From Chloroflexota bacterium (GTDB lineage Bacteria > Chloroflexota > UBA6077), in contig JAJZQR010000062.1 of the NCBI GenBank assembly GCA_021806765.1, positions 1 to 23,193 of the forward strand: a DNA stretch of 23,193 bases, read 5' to 3'. The notes beneath the pieces were generated by a model. That model was not told the DNA's origin, made no database searches, and saw only the letters and a program-made list of their open reading frames with translations. A program made the position numbers and the translations under genes. Shown here in pieces: positions 8,245 to 15,063 of this stretch. Within the stretch, counting starts at the first letter, position 1, and each line of letters opens with the position of its first letter.

Positions 8245-8511
8245 ATGGCTGGCATCCTGGAGATGCTAGTAGGAGGAGCAGCGGCCGGCGTGGGGTTCGT
8301 CCTCGGCGTCAGCGGGGCCCTGGCAAGCTCACGCCAAATGCGTCCTCTGGTGAAGCAGGCCGTGAAGGGCTATCTGGGTGCGACCGACCGGGCCAGGGAG
8401 ATGGCCGCCGAGATGGGCGAGACCCTGGAGGACCTTTACGCTGAAGCCAGGGCAGAGTACGAATCCGAGACCAGAGCGGCGTCGGAAGACCAGCAGGCAT
8501 CCGGCTACTAA
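8245..8511 (+). CDS. Small Gly-zipper membrane protein, DUF5132/PacL-like, copy 1
   Basis: An 88-residue protein: residues 1-30 form a glycine/alanine-rich hydrophobic helix (LVGGAAAGVGFVLGVSGALA). A basic amphipathic stretch RPLVKQAVKGYLGATDRAR follows, then an acidic helix GETLEDLYAEARAEYE. This layout resembles DUF5132 and the mycobacterial PacL (DUF1490) proteins, which assemble with metal-efflux P-type ATPases, but the His/Asp metal-binding tail of PacL is absent here. ATG 8245 is preceded by AAGGAGG at five bases. Two further paralogues lie in this cassette (8544 and 10431), sharing RPL-(A/V)-(K/R)-x-A and L-(E/Q)-D-(L/I)-Y. Predicted inner-membrane scaffold or partner protein; function unknown. 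Confidence 0.8.
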   Translation: MAGILEMLVGGAAAGVGFVLGVSGALASSRQMRPLVKQAVKGYLGATDRAREMAAEMGETLEDLYAEARAEYESETRAASEDQQASGY

Positions 8512-8543
8512 AGGCCCTTGCCCAGCACCGACAGGAGGTCAAC

Positions 8544-8771
8544 GTGGCTAGAATCCTTCAACCCCTACTGGTGGGTGGCGGATGGGGTCTTGGGCTCGGG
8601 GCGGCAGCCACCGCCGCTACGATCCTCAGTCCCATGCTCCGTCCCCTCGCTCGCAGGGCCCTCAACAGCTACTTCACCGCCACGACTCGCGCCCGGGCAA
8701 GGACCCGCGATGCGATGAACAGCTTGGAGGACCTCTACGAAGGGGCTGGGGGCCGGGGCTCCCAGAACTAA
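8544..8771 (+). CDS. Small Gly-zipper membrane protein, DUF5132/PacL-like, copy 2
   Basis: A 75-residue paralogue of the preceding protein. It has an N-terminal Gly/Ala helix (VGGGWGLGLGAAATAATIL), then RPLARRALNSYFTATTRARAR and a short acidic segment NSLEDLYEGA, ending in a truncated Gly-rich tail. The C-terminal acidic helix is shorter than in the other two copies. The GTG start at 8544 has AGGAGGT four bases upstream. It lies 32 bases after copy 1 and 29 before the HMA2-like gene, consistent with one transcript. Function unknown; probably forms homo- or hetero-oligomers with its paralogues through the glycine-zipper helix (inference). Confidence 0.76.
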   Translation: MARILQPLLVGGGWGLGLGAAATAATILSPMLRPLARRALNSYFTATTRARARTRDAMNSLEDLYEGAGGRGSQN

Positions 8772-8800
8772 GCACTGAGCACGGCTTGGGGGAGGCAGTG

Positions 8801-9367
8801 ATGCAGAACCGCGGCAACAGACAAGCAACCATCGTTCACGCCATTCCGGGTAGAGTACGGGTCAGACTGGATCCAACACTGAGGTCTCCGGATTTCATGC
8901 GCTCTCTGGTGGAAACCCTGTCCGAGGTGAAAGGGGTACACCAGGTTCAGTCCAACCCAACCACCGGTAGCATCCTCCTCCTGTTCGATCCAGGGGTCTT
9001 GAGCCTCGAGCAGCTCTACCTCGCGGCCAGTGCCGCCGATGTAGTCATAGTCACACCGGGAGCCTCCTCCGAGCCGCCCGTCTCGGAACAGACCACTCCC
9101 CTGGCCAGAAGCATCAACTCCGCCGTCGGCCGGATGGACCGAACAGTATTCGATTTCACCGGGGGAAAGATCGACGTCAAGACCCTCTTCCCCCTGGGCC
9201 TTGCCGCTGCGGCCGTCCGCCAGATAGCGACCTCGGGTGGTAACCTGGCAGCTGCACCCTGGTACGTCCTCCTCTGGTACTCCTTCGAGACCTTCACCAA
9301 GTACAACCTCCGCAAGGAGAAGAACGGCTCGGAGACGCGCGGGTCCGCGGGGGAGGGCATCCATTGA
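8801..9367 (+). CDS. HMA2-like (heavy-metal-associated domain 2) protein
   Basis: A 188-residue protein. Residues ~7-85 form a ferredoxin-like HMA domain of the '2' type: ATIVHAIPGRVRVRLDP begins strand 1, VKGVHQVQSNPTTGSILLLFDP supplies strands 2-3. There is no CxxC metal site, as is usual in this subgroup. Residues ~120-175 (FDFTGGKIDVKTLFPLGLA, then AAPWYVLLWYSFETF) form a conserved C-terminal membrane-associated part with two weak hydrophobic helices. ATG 8801 follows GGGGGAGG at good spacing. In other genomes such domains occur alone or at the N-terminus of P-type ATPases; no ATPase is in this window. It sits between paralogous small membrane proteins and YtfJ-like genes, suggesting a joint complex. 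Metal binding is not supported by visible ligands. Confidence 0.78.
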   Translation: MQNRGNRQATIVHAIPGRVRVRLDPTLRSPDFMRSLVETLSEVKGVHQVQSNPTTGSILLLFDPGVLSLEQLYLAASAADVVIVTPGASSEPPVSEQTTPLARSINSAVGRMDRTVFDFTGGKIDVKTLFPLGLAAAAVRQIATSGGNLAAAPWYVLLWYSFETFTKYNLRKEKNGSETRGSAGEGIH

Positions 9368-9380
9368 CCTCATCGGCCCG

Positions 9381-9404
9381 GCACCGTCGCGCTAGCGACG
9401 GTGC
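9381..9404 (+). terminator. Perfect hairpin after the HMA2-like gene
   Basis: A perfect 10-bp stem (GCACCGTCGC / GCGACGGTGC) with loop GCTA lies 13 bases past the HMA2-like stop and about 50 bases before the next SD. No U-run follows, so it may attenuate, terminate with Rho, or stabilise the upstream mRNA. Confidence 0.5.
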
Positions 9405-9455
9405 TTGAAAGTAGTGCATAATGGCTCCGAGACGGTGGTCAGGAGGAACGGCCAG

Positions 9456-9797
9456 ATGACCCTCAGAATTGGCTCCTTTGTAGAGTTGGGCACGGTCCGC
9501 GGCGAGCCGATGGTCGTGGCCGGGCACCAGCTCGTTCCCGTCGCCCGATCCCTGTCGGTAGCGGTGGGCAAGCGGGGAGGGCCCATGGCGGGAGGCTTCA
9601 CCTGGGCCCGTCCCCTGGCAGTAGAGGTGATCGAGCCCACGGGATTGCGACGCTTGTCTATCCCCAACACGACCATGAGATTGTTGTTCGGGTTGGTGGC
9701 GGCCCAGGGACTGCTGGTGCTGCTGCTGCGACTCCTGAAGAGAAGATCCCGCTCGAAGACAGACCAAGGAGGATCCGAGGATGAGCCAACCAGTTGA
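9456..9797 (+). CDS. YtfJ/GerW-like protein with C-terminal membrane helix
   Basis: A 113-residue protein. Residues 8-70 resemble the YtfJ (GerW) fold: GEPMVVAGHQLVPVARSLSV corresponds to the family G-x-P-hydrophobic-x-x-G-x-x-hydrophobic-P-V segment, then a Gly-rich turn and WARPLAVEVIEPTG. A hydrophobic helix (TTMRLLFGLVAAQGLLVLLL) and a strongly basic stop-transfer KRRSRSK follow. ATG 9456 was chosen because AGGAGGAA lies seven bases upstream; upstream TTG 9405 and GTG 9414 have no such site. It overlaps the next YtfJ-like gene by 17 bases, implying translational coupling. It is a diverged member: the long Gly-rich loop of typical YtfJ is short here. Function unknown. Confidence 0.68.
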   Translation: MTLRIGSFVELGTVRGEPMVVAGHQLVPVARSLSVAVGKRGGPMAGGFTWARPLAVEVIEPTGLRRLSIPNTTMRLLFGLVAAQGLLVLLLRLLKRRSRSKTDQGGSEDEPTS

Positions 9798-10257
9798 AGG
9801 CGGAACGCCGGGGGCCAACAACGGCGGTACCCTGGACAGAATGGCCGACCTGCTCCAGCAACTCGTCTCCATGGGTAAGGCTAATGCGGCCTTCGGCGAG
9901 CCACACACTGTGGGGGATCGCACCATCATCCCAGCGGCCGAGGTAATGTCCGGTTTCGGCTTCGGCATGGGATCAGGCGAGGGCCGCGGCCCTGCTCCGG
10001 AGTCGGCAGGAGGTGGGTCCGGAGGAGGCGCCGGAGGTGGCACGCGGACCAGGCCAGTAGCCGCCATCGTGATCGGCCCCGGTGGGGTTTCCGTGGAACC
10101 CATCGTCGACATGACCCAGGTGTGGATGGCGGCCATCACGGCTGGGGTCTTCAGCCTTCTGTGGATGAAGAGGCTGGGGCGGAAGATCGCCGTCATGTCC
10201 CCCGCCGCCGGCGAGCCATCGCCCAGAAAGTTGGCGAAGCTGATCCGTGGAAGGTAG
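9781..10257 (+). CDS. YtfJ/GerW family protein
   Basis: A 158-residue protein with the recognisable YtfJ (GerW) pattern: an amphipathic start DRMADLLQQLVSMGKANAAFG, GEPHTVGDRTIIPAAEV (residues 39-55), GFGFGMGSGEG, a long glycine-rich loop (to about 92), then RPVAAIVIGPGGVSVEPIVD. A hydrophobic helix (VWMAAITAGVFSLLW) and the basic tail MKRLGRK follow, which may insert in the membrane. GerW is known from Bacillus as a protein needed for germination-enzyme function, but relatives are widespread in non-sporulating bacteria, so this is not evidence of spores. ATG 9781 has AAGGAGG eight bases upstream and overlaps the end of the preceding YtfJ-like gene. Confidence 0.84.
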   Translation: MSQPVEGGTPGANNGGTLDRMADLLQQLVSMGKANAAFGEPHTVGDRTIIPAAEVMSGFGFGMGSGEGRGPAPESAGGGSGGGAGGGTRTRPVAAIVIGPGGVSVEPIVDMTQVWMAAITAGVFSLLWMKRLGRKIAVMSPAAGEPSPRKLAKLIRGR

Positions 10258-10430
10258 CCCGCGCGGGTCAACCAACGGGCACGAAAGATGCCCCAGGTGA
10301 GCCTCACGTCCGGAGTGGCCGGCCTCCGGTTAGGAACGAATGAGCCGCGGCTGGCTTTTCAGTAGAAGCCTCGGTCCCTTGCAGCGGCTGCTGACACGCC
10401 GGAGCGACCCAAAAAGACGAGGTGCTCACA

Positions 10431-10715
10431 GTGGAAGAGATCATCGGAGTCATGGCATCGGGCGGCCGGGCACTGGCCATCGGCGTAGGCGTAGGAGCGG
10501 CCTTGATCCTCACCCGAAGCTTTCGGCCCCTGGCAAAGCAGGCCGTGAAAGGCTACCTGGTGGCCTCGGAAGGTATGCGCAGGGCCACCGCGGGGGCACG
10601 AGAAGGGCTGCAGGACATATACGCCGAAGCCAAAGCCGAGCAGCAAGCCCAGGCACAACCTGGTGGCCGCGAGGTCGGGACCCAGCCACACGCCCAACCG
10701 GGTCCCCAAGAATAG
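10431..10715 (+). CDS. Small Gly-zipper membrane protein, DUF5132/PacL-like, copy 3
   Basis: A 94-residue third paralogue. The Gly/Ala helix GGRALAIGVGVGAALIL is followed by FRPLAKQAVKGYLVASEGMRR, nearly identical to copy 1 (RPL-KQAVKGYL), then an acidic helix EGLQDIYAEAKAEQQ and a Gln/Pro/Gly-rich tail with one His. GTG 10431 has GAGGTG six bases upstream; GTG 10422 is the alternative and adds three residues. A 173-base gap separates it from the YtfJ-like gene, and a hairpin follows its stop. As the last member of the cassette it may share the transcript or have its own promoter. Confidence 0.76.
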   Translation: MEEIIGVMASGGRALAIGVGVGAALILTRSFRPLAKQAVKGYLVASEGMRRATAGAREGLQDIYAEAKAEQQAQAQPGGREVGTQPHAQPGPQE

Positions 10716-10748
10716 GACTCGGAACATTAGCCCCAACAGGGGAGAGAC

Positions 10749-10772
10749 GGGGCAGGGATCGGTCCCTGCCCC
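10749..10772 (+). terminator. Perfect hairpin ending the small-membrane-protein cassette
   Basis: A 10-bp perfect stem (GGGGCAGGGA / TCCCTGCCCC) with loop TCGG starts 34 bases after the stop of copy 3. It is followed by C/A-rich sequence, not a U-tract, so it is only a possible terminator. Confidence 0.5.
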
Positions 10773-10868
10773 CACCCAACCCACCAGCCAGGGCCGGCAA
10801 CCACCATAGCCAGTCGCGTAGGTCCGGCTAGACCTCCATCTGCAGCGCAGAAGGGGCAGTAGAGGGCG

Positions 10869-11591
10869 ATGAGCTACCGCATTGGATGCTCGGGCTGGTC
10901 TTACCGTCACTGGCGCGACACCTTCTATCCTCATGGCCTCCGGCAGGCGGATTGGTTCCACCACTACAGTTCGGTCTTCGATACCGTCGAGATCAACAAT
11001 ACCTTCTATCGCACCCCCACCGAGAATACCTTCCAGACGTGGGCCCGCAAGGCTCCTGAGGGCTTCCTCTACGCCGTCAAGGTGAACCGGGCCATTACCC
11101 AGTACCACAAGCTAGGTCCCCGCGCCCACCTTCTCTTCGAAGATTTCGTTCACCGGGCAGAGCGGCTGGAGACTACACTGGGTCCTCTGCTCCTCCAACT
11201 ACCCCCCTCCCTGGGGCGTGACGACGCCAGGCTGTCGGCCTTTCTGGACCAACCCATCGTCGCCCGACACCCCCTGGCCATCGAGTTCCGGCACGCCGAC
11301 TGGTTTGCCGAGGAGGTGTATGCCATCCTGAGGAAGCACCGCGTGGCACTGGTGCTCTCCGACTTCCGGGACCTCCCAATCCCCCAAGTAGCCACCACCT
11401 ACTGGGTGTATGTGCGACTCCACGGCACCAGCGGACGATACTGGGGCTCCTACGGCGAGGAGGGGTTGCGAGAGTGGGCCGGCCGGATCAAGGGGCTATG
11501 CCCCGACGGCTACGTATACTTCAACAACGACGTCGGCGGGGCCGCTCCCCACGACGCCCTCCGCCTCCGTGATCTGCTATCACCCGAATAG
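10869..11591 (+). CDS. DUF72 (YecE-like) family protein
   Basis: A 240-residue cytosolic protein of the widespread DUF72 family, a TIM-barrel fold of unknown biochemical role. Family blocks in order: IGCSGWSYRHWRDTFYP (residues 5-21), FDTVEINNTFYRTP, FLYAVKVNRAITQYHKL, LLLQLPPSLGRD, AIEFRHADWF, YVRLHGTSGRYWGSY and a terminal YVYFNNDVGGAAPHDALRL. The length is normal. ATG 10869 has only a weak AGAGGG upstream. Gene neighbours do not clarify its function: the small-membrane-protein cassette lies upstream behind a hairpin, and a BIME-like repeat lies downstream. Confidence 0.92.
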   Translation: MSYRIGCSGWSYRHWRDTFYPHGLRQADWFHHYSSVFDTVEINNTFYRTPTENTFQTWARKAPEGFLYAVKVNRAITQYHKLGPRAHLLFEDFVHRAERLETTLGPLLLQLPPSLGRDDARLSAFLDQPIVARHPLAIEFRHADWFAEEVYAILRKHRVALVLSDFRDLPIPQVATTYWVYVRLHGTSGRYWGSYGEEGLREWAGRIKGLCPDGYVYFNNDVGGAAPHDALRLRDLLSPE

Positions 11592-11683
11592 CCACTTGCC
11601 CATCCTCCATATCCTGTTGTAAGCTGCGCTGGCAGTCAACCAGAACTACCAGGTTGGCCGGCTCAATCCCTTTCCCCCTAAGT

Positions 11684-11822
11684 ACCTGGCCTGGGATCGC
11701 GTGCACAATCCGTCGTCATGCCCGCGAAGGCGGGCATCCAGGGTCCTCTCGCGCGGTGGTGTCCTGGACCCCCGCTTTCGCGGGGGTGACGGAGGGCAGA
11801 CTGTCTGGGGCCAGCTGCTTAG
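11684..11822 (+). repeat. BIME-like dispersed repeat, copy A
   Basis: A ~139-base element in the gap between the DUF72 gene and the secreted repeat protein. It contains two head-to-head ~29-base units of form CGTCAnnCCCGCGAAnGCGGG, each with its own stem (GCCCGC/GCGGGC and ACCCCCGC/GCGGGGGT), facing each other so that the whole element is also palindromic. A nearly identical copy lies inverted at 21838-21976. The layout is that of bacterial REP/BIME elements mobilised by stand-alone RAYT transposases; none is in the window. Confidence 0.9.
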
Positions 11823-11879
11823 TATCTCGCTCTGTCGGGATTCTCGCTCTTCAGAACGTCGTGCCGTGGAGGCTTCACA

Positions 11880-14231
11880 TTGTCCGAGTTCGCCGATCCA
11901 ACCGAGGCAACACCATCCCGGAGAGCCCTCCTATGGCCCCTGCTTGGCCTGCTTCTGGCGATCGTCGCCCTGCCCACCCTGGCCCTCTCCCAACCGGCAG
12001 ATACACCATCCTCCGAGGGCTGGAACGTCCTGGCAGTCCAGACTCCCCGGGACCTGCAGGACGGGGACCTCCAGAACCTCGCCGTGGACGGGGATACCCT
12101 CCGGTTGGCGGGTGATCCCTCCTTCGAGTCCAGCCTGTACGCTCCCCTCCGCTTCTTCGGCGTCTACACCTCCCCCACGATCCCCGCCGCGGTCTTCGGC
12201 GCCATTCGCGCGACCGCCGACGCAACCACAGCACCGGGGGTAGTCCTGGCCCTGGAGGTGAGAGTGACCACGATGGAGGGCAAGTGGTCACCATGGCAAG
12301 AGACAGATGCCCCAGGACAGGCCTTTTCCTCCCCTGCCCCAGCTGCGGGGGTGCAGTACCGGCTGACGCTGCGGTCCGATCGACCCGACGCCTCGGCCTC
12401 GCTTCGGGAGATACGTCTCGAGACTCAGCCCACCGAGGTCGCTTCCTCGGCCCAATTTCAGGCCCTCGTCACCCACCCCACCGTTCGGCTGTACGCCACT
12501 CGGGAAGGGCTGGTCGGACGTTCCACGGCCAACGGCCACAAGATCGTGGAAAAGGACCACTTCGTGGCCCTGCCCTCCAAGAAGCCGCTGAACCCCAGGG
12601 ATGGCAAGGACTACCAGGTGGAACTCTCCTATAAAGGCAAGAAGGCAACAGCTCCGGTCTGGGATGTGGGTCCCTGGAACACCAAGGACAACTTCTGGGA
12701 CGCTCCGCGAGAGATATTCAACGATCTGCCACGGTTCACTCCCCAGGTGAACGCGGCCTTTTTCAACAACCACAACAACGGCAACGACCAGTATGGCCGG
12801 CCGGTCCTGTATCCCGCGGCCATCGACATCGCCGATGGCACCTTCTGGGACGACCTGGGCATGACCGGATCTGACTGGGTAGACGTCACCTTCCTGTGGA
12901 TCGATGCTGCGGCGCCGCCCCTAGTTTCCATGCCTAAGGTGATCCCCAAGCCGGGGCCTATTCCGCAGCCCATCTCCCAGTCGGTGCCCCCGGCGCCCAC
13001 GGTGCCACCGACCCCCACTCCACTGCCGAAGACCTGGTACTTCGCCGAGGGCTCCACCAGCAAGCCCTTCGACACTTGGCTGCTGCTCCAGAACCCGGAT
13101 CCCGTGCCCGCCACCGCCAAGATCACCTACATGCTGCCCAACGGGGGCCAGAAGATCGCCGACTACGCCCTCAAGCCTGCCAGCCGAACCAGTATCTACG
13201 TCAACTCGGTGGTCCCCGACACTGAGGTTTCGGCCATGGTAGAGTCCGACCGCTACATCTTCGCCGAGCGGGCCATGTACTTCCAGCAGGAGGGCCACGA
13301 CACCGTAGGCACCATCTCGCCATCCACCACCTGGTACTTCGCTGAGGGCAGTACCGTCCCGCCCTTCGAAACCTGGCTGCTGCTGCAGAACCCCAACAAG
13401 GAACCTGCCACCGCCACCATAACCCTGTTCAAGGAGGACGGCAGCGCCGTCACCCACAAGATGCTGATACCTCACGTCTCCCGAGCCAGTCTGCTGGTGA
13501 ACCAACTGGTGCCCAACGCCTCCGTGGGGGCCAAGATCGAAGCCGACAAACCGATCGTGGCAGAAAGATCCGTCTACAAGGATAAGGGCAAGACGGGAAC
13601 CAACTCCATGGGGGCGACGGCCCTGTCCAAGACCTGGTACATGCCTGAGGGAGTGACCCGTGGCGGCTACGATACCTGGCTCCTGATGCTGAACCCCCAG
13701 GACGTTCCGGGCACCGCCACTGTAACCTACATGAAGGAGGACGGGACCACCGTAGTCAGACGGTACCTCCTCGAGCCCAGGACCCGAATCAGCGTCTACG
13801 TGAACGAGGAAGTCCCCAACGCCCGGGTGGCGACGAAGGTGGAGTCAGATCTGCCGATAGTGGCTGAGCGCTCCACCTACTTTCCGGGCGGTGTGGGAGC
13901 CCACAATTCTATGGGGGCGCCCGCTCCCAGCAAACAGTGGTACCTCCCCGAGGGGTCCACGGCCAAGCCCTTCTGGGAGAACGTTCTGCTGGCGAACCCC
14001 AACCCATCGCCCGCCAACGTCACCGTCGACTTTATGAAAGAGGACGGCTCCACCGTGGAGAAGCAGTACGCCATGAAGCCCACGAGCCGTCTGACCCTGG
14101 AGATGAATGCCATCCTCCCGGATACCGCATTCTCCACCCGCGTGCAATCGGACCAGCCGGTGGTTGCCGAGCGCTCTATGTACTTCTCCGATTGGAAGGG
14201 TGGACACAGCTCCATGGGTATCCCCCGGTAG
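11880..14231 (+). CDS. Secreted surface protein: double-psi barrel-like domain plus four WYFAEGST repeats
   Basis: A 783-residue exported protein. Residues 13-37 form a signal peptide ([20 protein letters not shown]). A ~160-residue region of unknown fold follows. About residues 205-345 look like an RlpA/expansin-type double-psi beta-barrel: [17 protein letters not shown] and VWDVGPWN carry the family-type His and Asp, with [15 protein letters not shown] further on. A Pro/Thr linker leads to four repeats of ~100 residues starting near 385, 483, 585 and 685. Each opens with (T/Q)WY-x-x-EG-(S/V)-T, contains WLLLQNP-type and MKEDG motifs, and ends with AERSxYF. The repeats look like beta-sandwich modules. 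TTG 11880 was chosen for TGGAGG seven bases upstream. It may act as a cell-envelope or matrix protein. A response regulator follows, after a hairpin. Confidence 0.85.
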   Translation: MSEFADPTEATPSRRALLWPLLGLLLAIVALPTLALSQPADTPSSEGWNVLAVQTPRDLQDGDLQNLAVDGDTLRLAGDPSFESSLYAPLRFFGVYTSPTIPAAVFGAIRATADATTAPGVVLALEVRVTTMEGKWSPWQETDAPGQAFSSPAPAAGVQYRLTLRSDRPDASASLREIRLETQPTEVASSAQFQALVTHPTVRLYATREGLVGRSTANGHKIVEKDHFVALPSKKPLNPRDGKDYQVELSYKGKKATAPVWDVGPWNTKDNFWDAPREIFNDLPRFTPQVNAAFFNNHNNGNDQYGRPVLYPAAIDIADGTFWDDLGMTGSDWVDVTFLWIDAAAPPLVSMPKVIPKPGPIPQPISQSVPPAPTVPPTPTPLPKTWYFAEGSTSKPFDTWLLLQNPDPVPATAKITYMLPNGGQKIADYALKPASRTSIYVNSVVPDTEVSAMVESDRYIFAERAMYFQQEGHDTVGTISPSTTWYFAEGSTVPPFETWLLLQNPNKEPATATITLFKEDGSAVTHKMLIPHVSRASLLVNQLVPNASVGAKIEADKPIVAERSVYKDKGKTGTNSMGATALSKTWYMPEGVTRGGYDTWLLMLNPQDVPGTATVTYMKEDGTTVVRRYLLEPRTRISVYVNEEVPNARVATKVESDLPIVAERSTYFPGGVGAHNSMGAPAPSKQWYLPEGSTAKPFWENVLLANPNPSPANVTVDFMKEDGSTVEKQYAMKPTSRLTLEMNAILPDTAFSTRVQSDQPVVAERSMYFSDWKGGHSSMGIPR

Positions 14232-14270
14232 ATTCCTACACCCTTCCAATACTGGATGCGTTAAACTTAT

Positions 14271-14298
14271 CGATGGGAGGCCCTCGGGTCTCCCATCG
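14271..14298 (+). terminator. Perfect hairpin after the secreted repeat protein
   Basis: A 9-bp perfect stem (CGATGGGAG / CTCCCATCG) with a further CCC/GGG pairing in its loop lies 39 bases after the stop and 27 bases before the response-regulator start. It is followed by CCGATCCTCTCTTCC with no clear U-run. It may be a terminator or part of the regulator leader. Confidence 0.45.
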
Positions 14299-14325
14299 CC
14301 GATCCTCTCTTCCAATGAGGAAACC

Positions 14326-15033
14326 ATGGCCGAACAAAGACGCATCCTGGTAGTCGACGACGAACCCGACCTCGTCCACGCCATCAGGCTCTACCTGGAG
14401 ATGGAGGGCTACCTGGTCCTTGCCGCCTACAACGGCAACGAAGCCCTGAACAGGGTGAGAGAGAAGCTGCCAGACCTGGTAGTGCTGGACGTCATGATGC
14501 CGGAGATGGACGGATTCGAAACCCTCAAGCGCCTTCGAGAAGCCCACAACGTCCCTGTCATCATGCTGACGGTCCGAGGCGAGGAAGCCGACAAAGTGCG
14601 CGGGCTGCAGCTAGGAGCCGACGACTACGTCACCAAACCCTTCAGCCAGCGCGAGCTGCTCAGCCGCATCCAGGCCGTGTTGCGTCGCTCGGAGATGCCC
14701 CCCTCGGTGCCAAAGACGCAGATGGTGATCGACGAAGACCTCACCATCGACTTCGCCCGAAACGAGGTGGTTGTTCGGGGGCAAACCCTCTCCCTGACTC
14801 CCACGGAGCACCGCCTTCTCTACCACCTGGTGAGCAATCCCGGGCGGGTTCTCACTTATGAGACGCTTCTGGCCAAGATTTGGGGTTACGAGTACCGCGA
14901 GGAGCAACACTACGTTCGGCTTTACGTCAACTACTTGCGCCAGAAGATAGAGCCGGACCCTGCCCGGCCCAAGTACGTCCTGACCGAGAGGGGCCTCGGG
15001 TACCGGTTCGTCGATTTCCGAAACCGCCAGTAG
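14326..15033 (+). CDS. OmpR/PhoB-family response regulator
   Basis: A 235-residue DNA-binding response regulator. The receiver domain (residues 6-118) has the acidic pocket VVDDE (Asp11/Asp12), the phospho-acceptor Asp55 in [12 protein letters not shown], the switch Thr in MLTVRG and Lys in YVTKPFS. The C-terminal winged-helix domain (about 135-230) has [15 protein letters not shown], the recognition-helix region [14 protein letters not shown] and the wing [15 protein letters not shown] 14326 has GAGG five bases upstream; the frame stays open to 14107 but that part overlaps the upstream gene and is unlike a receiver. The histidine kinase follows 30 bases later, so they form a cognate pair. 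Targets are unknown; the adjacent secreted protein is a plausible one. Confidence 0.95.
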   Translation: MAEQRRILVVDDEPDLVHAIRLYLEMEGYLVLAAYNGNEALNRVREKLPDLVVLDVMMPEMDGFETLKRLREAHNVPVIMLTVRGEEADKVRGLQLGADDYVTKPFSQRELLSRIQAVLRRSEMPPSVPKTQMVIDEDLTIDFARNEVVVRGQTLSLTPTEHRLLYHLVSNPGRVLTYETLLAKIWGYEYREEQHYVRLYVNYLRQKIEPDPARPKYVLTERGLGYRFVDFRNRQ

Positions 15034-15063
15034 AAAAGAGCGCGGATTCACTCGGAGGTTAGT

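Noticed and set aside
8582..8800. N-terminal extension of the HMA2-like frame
   Set aside because: It runs through the small membrane protein gene at 8544-8771 in another frame; ATG 8801 with GGGGGAGG upstream is the better start.
9781..10257. YtfJ/GerW as evidence for an endospore former
   Set aside because: The family is widespread in non-sporulating bacteria, and no other sporulation gene is in the window.
10340..10831. 163-codon plus-strand frame overlapping the third small membrane protein
   Set aside because: Arg/Gly/Pro-rich without recognisable features; the overlapping frame at 10431 has clear homology to the two other cassette peptides.
14107..14325. N-terminal extension of the response-regulator frame
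   Set aside because: It overlaps the end of the secreted protein and has no receiver-domain character; ATG 14326 gives the canonical start before VVDDE.
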